Source: Saccharibacillus sp. CPCC 101409
GTDB taxonomy: Bacteria > Bacillota > Bacilli > Paenibacillales > Paenibacillaceae
DNA length: 64,000 nt
Reading direction: 5' to 3'
NCBI RefSeq assembly: GCF_030518235.1
Contig: NZ_JAULSA010000004.1
Location: 248,001-312,000, forward strand
Of the stretch, positions 1 to 8,708 are shown piece after piece. The position numbers and the translations under genes were made by a program. Below the pieces are notes generated by a model. That model made no database searches. It was not told the DNA's origin and saw nothing but the letters and a program-made list of their open reading frames with translations. Each line of letters begins with the position of its first letter. The stretch's first letter is position 1.

Positions 1-829
1 GCAAAAAAAGTGGGCTAAAGAAGATTTTCCGGATGTTAATTTTGACGGATATCCATATGTGATTCCAATGATTGAAGCGGAATACCATAATCAACTTCAT
101 TTGTTTGCGGTACAAGGAGAGGTTCAATTTAATAATACCGACTTAGCGGCGGCTGAACCGCCTGTAATTGTGCCTGGCGTATTGCAGTTGAAAAATTTTA
201 GCAATAAGATTTTTCATATCGGAGACCGTCAATACCGTCTAATCGGGCGTCATACCGGCGTTTTCTCTGTCATTATACCGATCCGGAATTTTCTAAAGCA
301 GATCGAAGAACCGGATTTTGTAGTGATTCGTTTGGAAAATGTTGTGACCAACACGAAGATAAGAGACGAAGTAACGGTCTATTTACAGAGTTATTTTCCC
401 GAGAACTTTATCCAGCCCCCCTTTAACAATGGCTTAGATCCGGCTCAGACCAATATTGTAGCTGCAATACTGGCTATTTTATATGGACTGGCGCTTTCAT
501 CCCTCACTTTTATAAGCAAGTATCTCTTTGAACAAAACCGCTCAGTGAACGGGATCTATCGTTTAACCGGCAGTTCCAGACGACAGCTGGCGCGAATTGC
601 TCTACTGGAAAGTGTTTTTTTAGCTGCGACTACCCTAGTAATCGCATTTGGTTTCCACAGGCTCTTCTACACGTCGGTGTTCGCCCACCTGAACCTGAGT
701 CCGGACATTGTGTATACAACAACCGACTACATACGTTTGACACTGATTATTATTGGAGTAACGGCTCTGCTCTATCGATTAAATCAACGAGATTTGACAC
801 GAAGCACCGCGGCCGTAAGCCGCTTTTAG
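1..829 (+). CDS. ABC transporter permease, FtsX-like (5' partial)
   Basis: The frame is open through the left edge (first in-frame codon at 2), so the gene starts outside the window. About 275 residues are visible: an extracytoplasmic stretch with no membrane segment, then three hydrophobic segments near the C-terminus (about nt 445-520, 590-660 and 735-775), the usual end of MacB/FtsX-type permeases. It is followed by a second permease and an ATPase on the same strand, so it is most likely half of a peptide or bacteriocin efflux complex. Substrate unknown. Base composition is lower in GC than the genes after 3.2 kb. Confidence 0.7.
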   Translation, partial: QKKWAKEDFPDVNFDGYPYVIPMIEAEYHNQLHLFAVQGEVQFNNTDLAAAEPPVIVPGVLQLKNFSNKIFHIGDRQYRLIGRHTGVFSVIIPIRNFLKQIEEPDFVVIRLENVVTNTKIRDEVTVYLQSYFPENFIQPPFNNGLDPAQTNIVAAILAILYGLALSSLTFISKYLFEQNRSVNGIYRLTGSSRRQLARIALLESVFLAATTLVIAFGFHRLFYTSVFAHLNLSPDIVYTTTDYIRLTLIIIGVTALLYRLNQRDLTRSTAAVSRF

Positions 830-912
830 CTTTGCGAGCCGTAACCCGAAGAAGAGGAGTGAAGGTATCGTATAGATTAAATGCGACTTTATAAGGGCGG
901 GAGGTATATGAT

Positions 913-2136
913 TTGAAACAATTTCGATTAGTCTGGCAGTCATTGCTCCAGATTAAGGGTGCGGCTCTGCTATTGATGATTGTCTTAACTCTGGCGCTGT
1001 TTGTCCTGACCTATCTGATTGGGCTGATTCGCTATCAAAATTATTCACGGACTTTGCTTGAACAAGCAGAAATCAATAACTCTGTCTATCTCAAACTTGC
1101 TGTTGATGACAACCAGATGGCTCAAGATATGTATGGGACCTTCTCCGCTATTGCTCGGACCTATGAAGAGATCGCGGACTGGCCGGGAATCAAAGAAATC
1201 ATCTCGATCTATTCATATGGCAGTATGAAAATCGATGGAATCAACTACCAGATGCTCGTGTATAACGATGCTTTGCTCCGTCACTTTTCTATGGCTGTGG
1301 ATGGCCGTTGGTTTCCAGACAAACCCGTTTCAGTAGACCAGCCGCTCCCTATTGTATTGGGCGGAACAGGATTCTCCGATTTCGAGACGGGCGACGTGCT
1401 AACAGCTGAATACAGCCGAACGCAAAAACCTATTTCTTTGAATGTATATGGCAAAGTAAAGTATCCGGGTTATACTTTGTCTCTCAGTAACGGTTCTACC
1501 ATAATCTTATCGGATTATCTCCTTAGTGATCAGCCTGTAATCCTTGTGCGAGATGAACCTTCTTTGCTAAGTAGACTGGATACGTCCGATCAGGTGATGA
1601 TAGACCGAAATGCCTGGGTTGTTTTTGAAAACGGGTTATCTGAACAGCAGCAAGGCGAGCTGCTAACGCGACTGGGTTCCTATGGCTCTTATCATACATA
1701 TGAGGATATTATAACCGCCAGTCGGGAAAGTCATATCGAACAGCTAAAAGAAATACTGCCCATCCCTTTATTTTTGTTTTTCAGCGCTTTTTCTTGCCTG
1801 TTTAGCATTTCTTCCCTTTACGTTATGCGCAACGCACAAAACCAGATCTTGTATTTCTTCTGCGGCTGCAGCCGAAAACGGATGATAGGAATATTAGCTC
1901 AGGGATTATTTATGATTTTCTTGCCGCCGGCGCTGCTGAACTTGTTATTTATCCTGTTCTATCCAACGATTAGTCAAGCTGACTGGCTAAACCTGCATCA
2001 AGTGGTGCTGGACGGCACCTCGGTATCGCTTGTTCTGCTCTTTCTGGCCGTGCTGCTGGTTTTCCTGTTGCTGCCCGCCTTGATGATTAGCCGCCGACAT
2101 ACACCAATGCAACTTTATAGGAGGATGTCATCATGA
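913..2136 (+). CDS. ABC transporter permease, FtsX-like
   Basis: 407 residues. The TTG start at 913 is chosen because GGGAGG lies just upstream and the ATG at 908 runs into a stop. One membrane segment at about residues 15-37, a long extracytoplasmic domain (about 40-270), then three membrane segments (about 275-300, 320-350, 370-395), the MacB/FtsX topology. The stop overlaps the ATG of the ATPase gene (ATGA), so the two are translationally coupled. With the partial permease at 1-829 it forms a heteromeric exporter. Arrangement and length recall the exporters found beside lactococcin 972-type bacteriocins, but no such peptide is seen here, so the substrate stays open. Confidence 0.75.
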   Translation: MKQFRLVWQSLLQIKGAALLLMIVLTLALFVLTYLIGLIRYQNYSRTLLEQAEINNSVYLKLAVDDNQMAQDMYGTFSAIARTYEEIADWPGIKEIISIYSYGSMKIDGINYQMLVYNDALLRHFSMAVDGRWFPDKPVSVDQPLPIVLGGTGFSDFETGDVLTAEYSRTQKPISLNVYGKVKYPGYTLSLSNGSTIILSDYLLSDQPVILVRDEPSLLSRLDTSDQVMIDRNAWVVFENGLSEQQQGELLTRLGSYGSYHTYEDIITASRESHIEQLKEILPIPLFLFFSAFSCLFSISSLYVMRNAQNQILYFFCGCSRKRMIGILAQGLFMIFLPPALLNLLFILFYPTISQADWLNLHQVVLDGTSVSLVLLFLAVLLVFLLLPALMISRRHTPMQLYRRMSS

Positions 2137-2810
2137 TTGAAGTGCATCAGATCACCAAAAATTATCAGTTGGGCAAAGCCAAGTTCACCGCCTTATCGGA
2201 TATCAGTTTGACCATTCAGCCAGGAGAGATGGTAGCCATCCAGGGTCGGTCCGGTGCCGGGAAAACAACATTATTCAACATACTGGGCTGCCTGGATACC
2301 ATGGACTCGGGGACATACCGGTTGGACGGACAGCAGGTTGAAAAAATGAAGGATGCCGAGCTGGCAGCCCTTCGCTGCAAAAAGATTGGCTTCGTCCTTC
2401 AAGAATTCGCATTAATCAATCAACAATCCGTTCTTTTTAATGTCATGCTGCCGCTTTTCTTTGACAAAATGGCTTATCGAACTATGAAAACGAGAGCCAT
2501 GGAAGCGCTACACAAAGTTGGCATAGCTAATCTGGCCCGACACAAGACGAACCAGCTTTCCGGAGGTCAGCGCCAGCGTGTCGCGATCGCTCGCGCACTG
2601 GTTAATTACCCGGAAATTATTCTTGCCGATGAACCTACGGGAGCCCTCGACTCCAAAACCGCCGGTCAGATCATGCAGCTGATTTCTGAACTGAATCAAC
2701 AAGGTATGACCATACTTCTCATTACGCATGATGACAAAATGGCAGCCTACTGCCAGCGGAGGATCGTGATTGAAGATGGCAAGATTATTGAGGATCAGCT
2801 TACTCAATAA
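2133..2810 (+). CDS. ABC transporter ATP-binding protein (MacB/LolD type)
   Basis: 225 residues, the normal length of the LolD/MacB ATPase group. Walker A GRSGAGKTT at 39-47, Q-loop Gln90, signature LSGGQ at 142-146, Walker B IILADEP at 162-168, switch His in LLITHDD near the end. It powers the two permeases encoded just upstream; its ATG overlaps the stop of the second permease by four bases. Family assignment is firm; direction (efflux) follows from the family; cargo is unknown. Confidence 0.9.
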   Translation: MIEVHQITKNYQLGKAKFTALSDISLTIQPGEMVAIQGRSGAGKTTLFNILGCLDTMDSGTYRLDGQQVEKMKDAELAALRCKKIGFVLQEFALINQQSVLFNVMLPLFFDKMAYRTMKTRAMEALHKVGIANLARHKTNQLSGGQRQRVAIARALVNYPEIILADEPTGALDSKTAGQIMQLISELNQQGMTILLITHDDKMAAYCQRRIVIEDGKIIEDQLTQ

Positions 2811-2819
2811 GAGTTTTGT

Positions 2820-3063
2820 TCTTGGCGCCCCGACGAAGCCCGCAGCTGGCTGCTGGAACACTTCTCCGAGCACTCGACTGGCTCCTGAGACGTTCGACCA
2901 CAGAGTCGAGTCGATCGTTGGAACGCGTTCGTTTCCTCATTGAACATGGAGCCCAGCCCAACGCGACTCCTATCTGATCCCGCTCAGCAGCATCTACGCT
3001 CTGTTTGAGCGGTATTCCTCTTCGCGGCCCTCTAGGCCGAAGCGAAGATTGGCTGATCCGTAA
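2820..3063 (+). pseudogene. Decayed ankyrin-like protein fragment (three frames)
   Basis: Protein-like sequence is spread over three frames. From 2820: WRPDEARSWLLEHFSEHS; from about 2890: ERVRFLIEHGAQPNATPI (the FLIEHGAxPN pattern of ankyrin repeats); from 2971: YLIPLSSIYALFERYS, ending at a TAA at 3061. Each piece starts roughly where the previous frame stops, which is what an old gene broken by two frameshifts looks like. No start codon or ribosome site is visible, so only a fragment remains. The ankyrin reading rests on one motif. Confidence 0.45.
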
Positions 3064-3122
3064 ACAGCGGCATTTTCGATTCGAGTGGTCTTCGGCCCAT
3101 GCGAATCGAAACGCCGCTGTTT
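3062..3122. terminator. Long near-perfect inverted repeat, probable terminator
   Basis: Left arm 3062-3083 and right arm 3102-3122 (starting AAACAGCGGC and ending GCCGCTGTTT) pair with one mismatch and one bulged base around an 18-base loop. A T-rich stretch with CCCGTTTTTCG follows on the + strand. It lies after the ABC operon and the gene remnant, so a terminator is the simplest reading. Confidence 0.5.
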
Positions 3123-3274
3123 CCCGTTTTTCGCCGCGCCCGTCCGCCTTCAGACATATTTTTGACCGCCGCTTGACTGTACGTTGACGTTCTCCGAATA
3201 TGACACGGCTATACTGAAAGTGCCTGAATCTATTTTTTCAACCAAATCGAATTCAAGAAGGAAGGAAGAGAGCT

Positions 3275-3904
3275 ATGGGCATTCATCGCTATTTCCGCTC
3301 GTTGAACGAACTGGAGCGAATCATCCGCTGCCCCGGCAAGTTCAAATTCGAAGAGCACAGCGTCGCCGCGCATTCCTGGAAAGTGGTCCAGTACGCCAAA
3401 ACGCTGGCCGATATCGAAGAGCAGCACGGCACGGTTATCGACTGGAAAAAGCTGTACGAGATTACGAGCAGCCACGACTACGGCGAAATTTTTATCGGAG
3501 ACATCAAAACGCCGGTCAAGCACTCCTCGCCGGAGCTGCGTCAATTGATCCAGCAGGTGGAAGAAGGCATGGTGGCGCATTTTATCGAGGAGCATATCCC
3601 CGAAGAATTCAAGCCGATCTTCCTCAACCAGCTGCGCGAAGGCAAAGACGACTCCGTCGAAGGGCTGATCCTCGAAGTCGCGGACAAAATGGACCAGGTG
3701 TACGAAGCGTTCGCCGAGCTGCAAAAAGGCAACACGGAAAAAGAATTCGTGGTCATGTACCGCAATGCGCTCGTCAAGATCAAACGGATCAAACTGGCGT
3801 GCGTCGATTATTTCCTGGATCATATTCTGCCGGACATGGTCAGCGAAGAGTCGCTGTCCCCGGTCGATATCAAACGCATTACCGAAGAAGCGCTGGCGCT
3901 GTGA
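3275..3904 (+). CDS. HD-domain phosphohydrolase, YfbR-like 5'-nucleotidase
   Basis: 209 residues; ATG at 3275 follows AAGGAAGGAAGAG. HD-superfamily metal ligands are visible: His33 in EEHSVAAHSW, the His67-Asp68 doublet in SSHDYGE, and Asp138 in LEVADKMDQ, with GDIKTPVKH between. This order matches the YfbR/YfdR group, whose studied members remove the 5'-phosphate from deoxynucleoside monophosphates. It appears to be a single-gene unit. Family is sure; the exact substrate is inference. Confidence 0.8.
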   Translation: MGIHRYFRSLNELERIIRCPGKFKFEEHSVAAHSWKVVQYAKTLADIEEQHGTVIDWKKLYEITSSHDYGEIFIGDIKTPVKHSSPELRQLIQQVEEGMVAHFIEEHIPEEFKPIFLNQLREGKDDSVEGLILEVADKMDQVYEAFAELQKGNTEKEFVVMYRNALVKIKRIKLACVDYFLDHILPDMVSEESLSPVDIKRITEEALAL

Positions 3905-3925
3905 ATTCAGAGGCCAAGGCTTTTT

Positions 3926-5065
3926 TTATTTGTCCATTCCCAGATAAACGAACCCGATGCCCGCCTCTTCGTTGTTCCGCGCGATCAGCAGCGTTCCCTC
4001 GTCCGTCCATTTGAGCGGATCGCCCGGTCCGAGTTTTACGGTTTTGCCGGAATCGATATCCAGCAGCCAGACTCCCTTTACGCCGCCGTGCCATTCCGCG
4101 ACCGCATAGACGGACGGCGTTTGTCCCGGCTGCGCAAGCACGCCGGTCAGGTCGTTTTTCCCGATTTCTCCGTCTGCCGAACGCAGCAGCGCAAAAGCTT
4201 CGTCCGGCAGAGAATCCGGCAGCGTCATCGTTTCTCGCCCCGTATTCAGATCGATCTCGCATTTCGCGCCGGGCGGCATATCGCCGAACCCGCCGCGCGG
4301 AACGAGCAGGGTATGTTCGTCCGTCCATTCAACGGGATACGCGTAGAAAAAGCCGTCGCTGTGCGGCACATTCGCCGCTTCTTGCTGCCGATACATTTCC
4401 CTGCCCTCCCCGTCCAATACGATGAGATCGGCAAACGTTTCCAGTTTTCCGTTGGACGACACAAGCAGCGCGATCCGTTCGCCGGACGGCGAAGCCGCGG
4501 CTCCGTAGATCGGCGAATCCGAGCGCATGACGAACTTCACTTCGCCGGTTTGCGCGTTGATCCGGTACAGGTTTTGTCCGCCGCGGATTGCGTACGCTTC
4601 TCCGTCTACAATCCGGTCCGTCATCAGCAGCTCGCCGTAATCGGTCCCGAAGACCGCTTCCTCGTCCGGCCATTCCGGCCGCGGCAGCGTTTCGATCGTC
4701 CCATCCTGTTCCAGCAGCTGCGCTTGTTGTCCGTCATACGCCAGCAAAGCCGTGCGTTCGCTGCTGCCGCGGTCCGCAACCGTAACGGGTTGAACCATAT
4801 TCCAGCGGTCCGACGCCCATTTGCGCACAGTCTTCCCCTGTCCGTCCACTTCGCGTATGCCGAGAAAATCAGGCTCGACTTCCTGCGCGATCGAAACCTT
4901 CGATTCCGGCTTGCTTTCTAAGCTCCGTTCGGGACTCGCAAGCGCGGTTTCGCGTTTCGATTCGGACGCTTCCGCCGTTCGCTCCGGCACGTTTCGGTCC
5001 GAGCAGCCGCCAAGCATGAGCAGCAGAGACGACAGCAGCAGTACGGGTTTGATCGGTACGGACAT
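3926..5065 (-). CDS. Lipoprotein with possible beta-propeller repeats
   Basis: 379 residues with signal peptide and lipobox (LLMLGGC, Cys at about 21), so it is probably anchored outside the membrane. A charged Ser/Glu-rich linker (about 22-65) precedes a domain with recurring strand patterns (TALLAYDGQQ, GERIALLVSSNG, DEGTLLIARN) like TolB/WD40-type propellers. GGGGAGGAACG precedes the ATG. I do not recognise a named family; a surface sensor or binding role is inference. It is convergent with the HD hydrolase gene. Confidence 0.6.
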   Translation of the reverse strand: MSVPIKPVLLLSSLLLMLGGCSDRNVPERTAEASESKRETALASPERSLESKPESKVSIAQEVEPDFLGIREVDGQGKTVRKWASDRWNMVQPVTVADRGSSERTALLAYDGQQAQLLEQDGTIETLPRPEWPDEEAVFGTDYGELLMTDRIVDGEAYAIRGGQNLYRINAQTGEVKFVMRSDSPIYGAAASPSGERIALLVSSNGKLETFADLIVLDGEGREMYRQQEAANVPHSDGFFYAYPVEWTDEHTLLVPRGGFGDMPPGAKCEIDLNTGRETMTLPDSLPDEAFALLRSADGEIGKNDLTGVLAQPGQTPSVYAVAEWHGGVKGVWLLDIDSGKTVKLGPGDPLKWTDEGTLLIARNNEEAGIGFVYLGMDK

Positions 5066-5175
5066 AAAGACGTTCCTCCCCGGCTTGAGTATTTACTGAC
5101 TAGACGCGCCGGAGAAGCAAAAAGTTGCCGGAAGAATCTTCGACTTGGCCTCGGCGAACAAACGCAGCCTTCTTC

Positions 5176-5916
5176 TTAACTCAGCGGCACCTTTTTCGAC
5201 AGGGCTTCGAACTGGCGGAGATGCGGCGCCACTTCGGACGTGACGGTTTGCAGATATTTGAACGCGGCTTTCCGGTCGCGTTCCTGGGCCGGGGTGTCGC
5301 CGGCAAAGCTCGAATACCGTTTGGTTACCGCGCCTTTCCGATACTGCACGTCGAACAAGGCGCCGCTTTTCCAGTTCGCCAGCAGATTTTGGCTGCCGCT
5401 CAGGATATTCAGACGGAAGCCTTTGTCCAGATAAGCGAAACTGTAATCGGGATCGGCCTGGGCGTGAATCACATCGTAGCCCGTCGTCAAAACGTTATTC
5501 GTAAAAGTGCCGGTGCGAAGCTCGTTCGAAACCTGCGCGCCGTCTTTTTCCGTCACGTGCTGCGTCCATTCCCCTTTCCCGTTCATCTTGTCCGCGCTCC
5601 ATTCGCCGCTGTACACGACTTTGTGCGAGCGTCCGTAGGCGTCGCTGTCGGCATACCGGTTGATATACTTCCCGCTCCCGCTGCGTTTGCCGTTAACGAA
5701 ATCGCCGGAGTACTGCTTCCCGCTTCCCCATTTGATCGTGCCGCGCCCGTCGGGAACGCCGTTCGCGACTTCTCCGTAATATGAAGCCCCCGAAGACAGC
5801 GTCAGCCATTCTTTGGCGGAAGCCGCTTCGGCTCGATGCGGAGTTCCCGGGGCGGACGGAAGCGAAAATGCGGCGCCGAGCGCCAGAACGAGCGGAAATG
5901 CGAATCTTTTTTTCAT
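5176..5916 (-). CDS. Secreted MORN-repeat protein
   Basis: 246 residues with an N-terminal signal peptide. At least three MORN motifs lie at about 45-110 (YYGEVANGVPDGRGTIKWG, YSGDFVNGKRSGSGKY, YSGEWSADKMNGKGEW). The C-terminal half has no recognised domain. In bacteria MORN repeats are common in envelope proteins, but no single function can be assigned. Its ATG overlaps the stop of the upstream hydrolase gene by four bases, so the two are one transcript. Confidence 0.75.
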   Translation of the reverse strand: MKKRFAFPLVLALGAAFSLPSAPGTPHRAEAASAKEWLTLSSGASYYGEVANGVPDGRGTIKWGSGKQYSGDFVNGKRSGSGKYINRYADSDAYGRSHKVVYSGEWSADKMNGKGEWTQHVTEKDGAQVSNELRTGTFTNNVLTTGYDVIHAQADPDYSFAYLDKGFRLNILSGSQNLLANWKSGALFDVQYRKGAVTKRYSSFAGDTPAQERDRKAAFKYLQTVTSEVAPHLRQFEALSKKVPLS

Positions 5917-6722
5917 GAGGATTCCATCCTTTCTTTCAGCGCGCTCATCGCGATCGCCGCAAACTCCAGCGGCTGCTCCAGATGAGGATGATGACCGCTG
6001 CTTTCCATGACGACGAGCCGGGCGTGCGGAATTTCGCGGCGCAGATAACGGCAGACCTTTTTATTGAACGCCGAATCCCTCCCCGCCTCCACGATCAGCA
6101 CGGGACAGCGGATTTCGCCCAGCCTTTTGTAAGCGCGCGGAAACAGGGGCCGGTGCATGCCGAGCCTGCCGCCGTAATGAACGCCGTTGTCCAGATACAT
6201 CTGCTTGAAGCGCGCCCGCTGCAAACTTTCTCTCGGCACAGCGTGGCTCCAGTATTTGCTGCGCACGAACAGTCCGCCCGCCCGCTCGATGCCCTGCCGC
6301 TTCACGCGGCGGATATCGCTGAAGCTTTCCCACATCGCGCGCAGCGGAATCCGCATGCCGCCGAGCGAAGGCGCGGTCAGGATCAGCTGCTCGACATGCT
6401 GCGGGTAAGCCAGCGCGAAGTCGATCGCGATGCCGCCGCCGGCGCACGAAGCGATCAGCGGGGCGCGGCTCAAGCCGAAATGATCGAAGATCGCTTTCAG
6501 ATCGAGATGATGGGAAAAGAGCCCCGTGACTCCGTCGCTGCGCCCGTGTCCCCGCTGGTCGTAACGGATCACGGTGAAGCTGCGCGACAGCAGGCGGATA
6601 TGATCGTCCCAGACGCTCGAATTGCAGTAGGCGCCGTGCAGCAAAATCAGCGGCGGACCTTCCCCTTCCACCTCCACATGGAATCCGGCTCCGCCGATCG
6701 TCTGTTTTCCGGTTCGTTTCAT
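5913..6722 (-). CDS. Alpha/beta hydrolase with probable Cys nucleophile
   Basis: 269 residues, the usual size for the family. Oxyanion motif HGAYCNSS at about 29-36; YDQRGHGRS at about 54-62; acid Asp in VEAGRDSAF; catalytic His in SSGHHPHLEQP. The nucleophile elbow reads IASCAGGGIA where relatives have VGHSMGGxIA, which puts Cys93 in the position of the serine. Cys nucleophiles are known in dienelactone hydrolases of this fold. The alternative is that Ser92 acts and the alignment is off by one. First gene of a two-gene unit with the MORN protein; substrate unknown. Confidence 0.8.
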   Translation of the reverse strand: MKRTGKQTIGGAGFHVEVEGEGPPLILLHGAYCNSSVWDDHIRLLSRSFTVIRYDQRGHGRSDGVTGLFSHHLDLKAIFDHFGLSRAPLIASCAGGGIAIDFALAYPQHVEQLILTAPSLGGMRIPLRAMWESFSDIRRVKRQGIERAGGLFVRSKYWSHAVPRESLQRARFKQMYLDNGVHYGGRLGMHRPLFPRAYKRLGEIRCPVLIVEAGRDSAFNKKVCRYLRREIPHARLVVMESSGHHPHLEQPLEFAAIAMSALKERMESS

Positions 6723-7049
6723 GATTAGGTACGCCGCCCTTTCGACTGGTTTCCGATTCCCGACTATCTACCCGTTACCCTTTCGGAGCCGCAAGCGAAT
6801 CTTAAAAAGCTTATGAGGCAGCCGGAGTGCTCGCTTCGAACGCAATATGGCGGTTTTGCGAATTTTAGCTAGGTTTTGCGGAAGCTTTCCTTTACAATTA
6901 ACGCAAAGAATTTAAATGAAAGGAGACGATTTGTAAAGCTCGCTTTCCGACCAAAAAAATTTTCGTTTTTTTGAAACCTGGAAACGGCTTTGCCGTAGTA
7001 ACAGCGTATATGTCACAAAACACTTATCTGGGAAAGGATTTGTAACGGA
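6723..7049 (+). other. Non-coding region upstream of terC
   Basis: No gene is supported in these 327 bases. Visible: a possible -35 TTTACA at about 6891, a small hairpin ACGGC-TTT-GCCGT at about 6984-6996, and GGGAAAGGA ahead of the terC ATG. TerC relatives are often controlled by the yybP-ykoY manganese riboswitch, but I could not match its conserved core here. Confidence 0.4.
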
Positions 7050-7802
7050 ATGGAAATGGGCTACAGCCACTTATTCGAAATGAGCACCTTCCTCGAAGCG
7101 TTCGGCACGGCGACGGGTTGGGGATTCATTTTGTCGCTGGTCATTATCGAAGGCCTGCTGTCGGCGGACAACGCGCTCGTTCTGGCCGCGATCGTCAACA
7201 AACTGCCGGAGAAACAAAGAAGAAAAGCGCTGCTGTACGGTTTGTGGGGCGCTTATATTTTCCGGATTATCGCAATCGGCGTCGGGATTTATCTGGTCCA
7301 GATTTCCTGGGTCAAATACATCGGGGCCGCCTATCTGCTCTGGATCGCGATCAAGCACTTCTGGGATAAAGCCCGAAGCGCCGGAGGCGACGACGAAGAA
7401 GACGAAGAAGAAGGAAAGCTTCAGCAGCTGCTCGCCAAGACCGGCCTGAGCCTGTTCGTACGCACGATCATTACGGTCGAGCTGATGGACATCGCCTTCT
7501 CGATCGACTCCATCCTCGCGGCGTTCGCCGTTTCGCCGAATCCGTGGATTCTGATCGCCGGCGGTTTGCTGGGCATCCTGATGATGCGTCTGGTCGCCAC
7601 GCTGATCCTGAAGCTGATGGACCAGATTCCGGAACTGGAAAACGCGGCGTTCGTGCTGATCTTCATTATCGGGGTCAAAATGATTCTCGATACCGCGGAC
7701 ATCTACCATATGAGCCACGAGATCTTCTTCGGAGTTCTGGTGCTCGTCTTCGCCGTTACGTTCGTAATCAACCGGATTCGCGTGCGGAAAAGAGCCGCAT
7801 AA
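7050..7802 (+). CDS. TerC family membrane protein (YkoY/YceF-like)
   Basis: 250 residues with about seven membrane segments. Family motifs are present: SADNALVLAA at about 35-44 and DIAFSIDSILAAF at about 150-162, with conserved Asp residues in membrane helices, separated by an acidic cytosolic loop (DDEEDEEEG, about 113-121). In Bacillus, TerC-type proteins export manganese and support metalation of secreted enzymes; the same role is inferred here. Two ATGs (7050 and 7056) are possible; 7050 is used. A strong terminator follows. Confidence 0.85.
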   Translation: MEMGYSHLFEMSTFLEAFGTATGWGFILSLVIIEGLLSADNALVLAAIVNKLPEKQRRKALLYGLWGAYIFRIIAIGVGIYLVQISWVKYIGAAYLLWIAIKHFWDKARSAGGDDEEDEEEGKLQQLLAKTGLSLFVRTIITVELMDIAFSIDSILAAFAVSPNPWILIAGGLLGILMMRLVATLILKLMDQIPELENAAFVLIFIIGVKMILDTADIYHMSHEIFFGVLVLVFAVTFVINRIRVRKRAA

Positions 7803-7836
7803 ATCCGTGTAAACCGAATATCGGCTGTACGCAAAT

Positions 7837-7872
7837 AAAAGCTCCTTCGCCTTTGCGGGCGAAGGAGCTTTT
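7837..7872. terminator. Bidirectional intrinsic terminator
   Basis: Perfect 15-bp stem AAAAGCTCCTTCGCC / GGCGAAGGAGCTTTT with loop TTTGCG. A and T tracts at both ends let it serve terC (+) and the convergent FMN reductase gene (-). Confidence 0.85.
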
Positions 7873-7878
7873 TGCTGC

Positions 7879-8436
7879 TTAGACCAGTGCCGCCGGCGCG
7901 CGCAGCGTCTTCAGCGCGCCGCCCCAGGCCAGCACCTGATCCAGCATGCCGTTCAGGTTGACCAGGTGCAGATCGGCCGGTTTGAACGTTGCGCCGTTCT
8001 CGAAGTCGGTGAACAGCGACAGCGCCGGATGAACGCGAACGTCGGCGACGGAAAGTTCGCCCAGGATGCCGCGCAGATGTTCGGCCGCGCGCGCTCCGCC
8101 TACCGAGCCGTAGCTGACGATGCCGGCCGATTTGTTGTTCCAGGCTTCGCGGGCGTAATCCAGCGCGTTCTTCAGCGAAGCCGAGATGCTGTGGTTGTAC
8201 TCCTGCACGATAAAGACGAAACCGTCCAGTTCGGCCAGCTTGGTATTCCAGGCCGCGGCCTGCTCGGAAGCGTCCTCTTCGCCGAGCAGCGGCAGACGGT
8301 AATCCACGATATCCACGATTTCGTAATTCGCGTCGCCGCGGGCGTCCGCGATTTGTTTCACCCATTCGCCGACCTGCGGGCTCAGACGACCTTGACGCGT
8401 GCTTCCGAGAATGATGCCGATATTCAACTTTTCCAT
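7879..8436 (-). CDS. NADPH-dependent FMN reductase family protein
   Basis: 185 residues. Flavodoxin-like fold with the FMN phosphate loop GSTRQGRLS at about 11-19 and the flavin-contacting stretch QEYNHSISASLKNALDY at about 78-94 (the PEYNxSxPGxLKNALD pattern of azoreductase/chromate-reductase relatives), then SYGSVGG. Start follows GGAGGG. Likely a cytosolic quinone, azo or chromate reductase; substrate not predictable. It diverges from the blaI-like gene across an AT-rich spacer. Confidence 0.85.
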   Translation of the reverse strand: MEKLNIGIILGSTRQGRLSPQVGEWVKQIADARGDANYEIVDIVDYRLPLLGEEDASEQAAAWNTKLAELDGFVFIVQEYNHSISASLKNALDYAREAWNNKSAGIVSYGSVGGARAAEHLRGILGELSVADVRVHPALSLFTDFENGATFKPADLHLVNLNGMLDQVLAWGGALKTLRAPAALV

Positions 8437-8642
8437 GATAAAACCCTCCGATTAATTTTAAATTTTTGAATTTCAAATTTACATTCTTTTTTTCTTAAAC
8501 TTTATTTATATTTATTACTAACTTTTTGTTATGAACATATCATAGCACTTTGTTTTCTCTTACGCAATACCTTTAGCTTACTTTTTTATAGAATGTTTTA
8601 AATCTTAAAAAAGATGCGTGCAAAAGAAGGCTGGACCTTTAG

Positions 8643-8659
8643 GTCTACAAGTTGTAGAC
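8643..8659. promoter_or_regulatory. BlaI/MecI-type operator 1
   Basis: GTCTACAAGTTGTAGAC is a perfect 17-base dyad around a central G. Its TACA/TGTA core is the known recognition feature of BlaI/MecI repressors. It lies 50 bases upstream of the blaI-like gene and probably autoregulates the operon. Confidence 0.8.
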
Positions 8660-8675
8660 TTATGGTGGGAATAGG

Positions 8676-8692
8676 GTCTACAACTTGTAAAC
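8676..8692. promoter_or_regulatory. BlaI/MecI-type operator 2
   Basis: GTCTACAACTTGTAAAC equals the reverse complement of operator 1 except for one base. The centres of the two sites are 33 bp apart, about three helical turns, so two repressor dimers would sit on the same face of the DNA. Confidence 0.8.
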
Positions 8693-8708
8693 TGCGAAAG
8701 GAGAACTT

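Noticed and set aside
6723-7049. yybP-ykoY manganese riboswitch upstream of terC
   Set aside because: The conserved core of that class could not be found; only one small hairpin is visible. A covariance search would decide.
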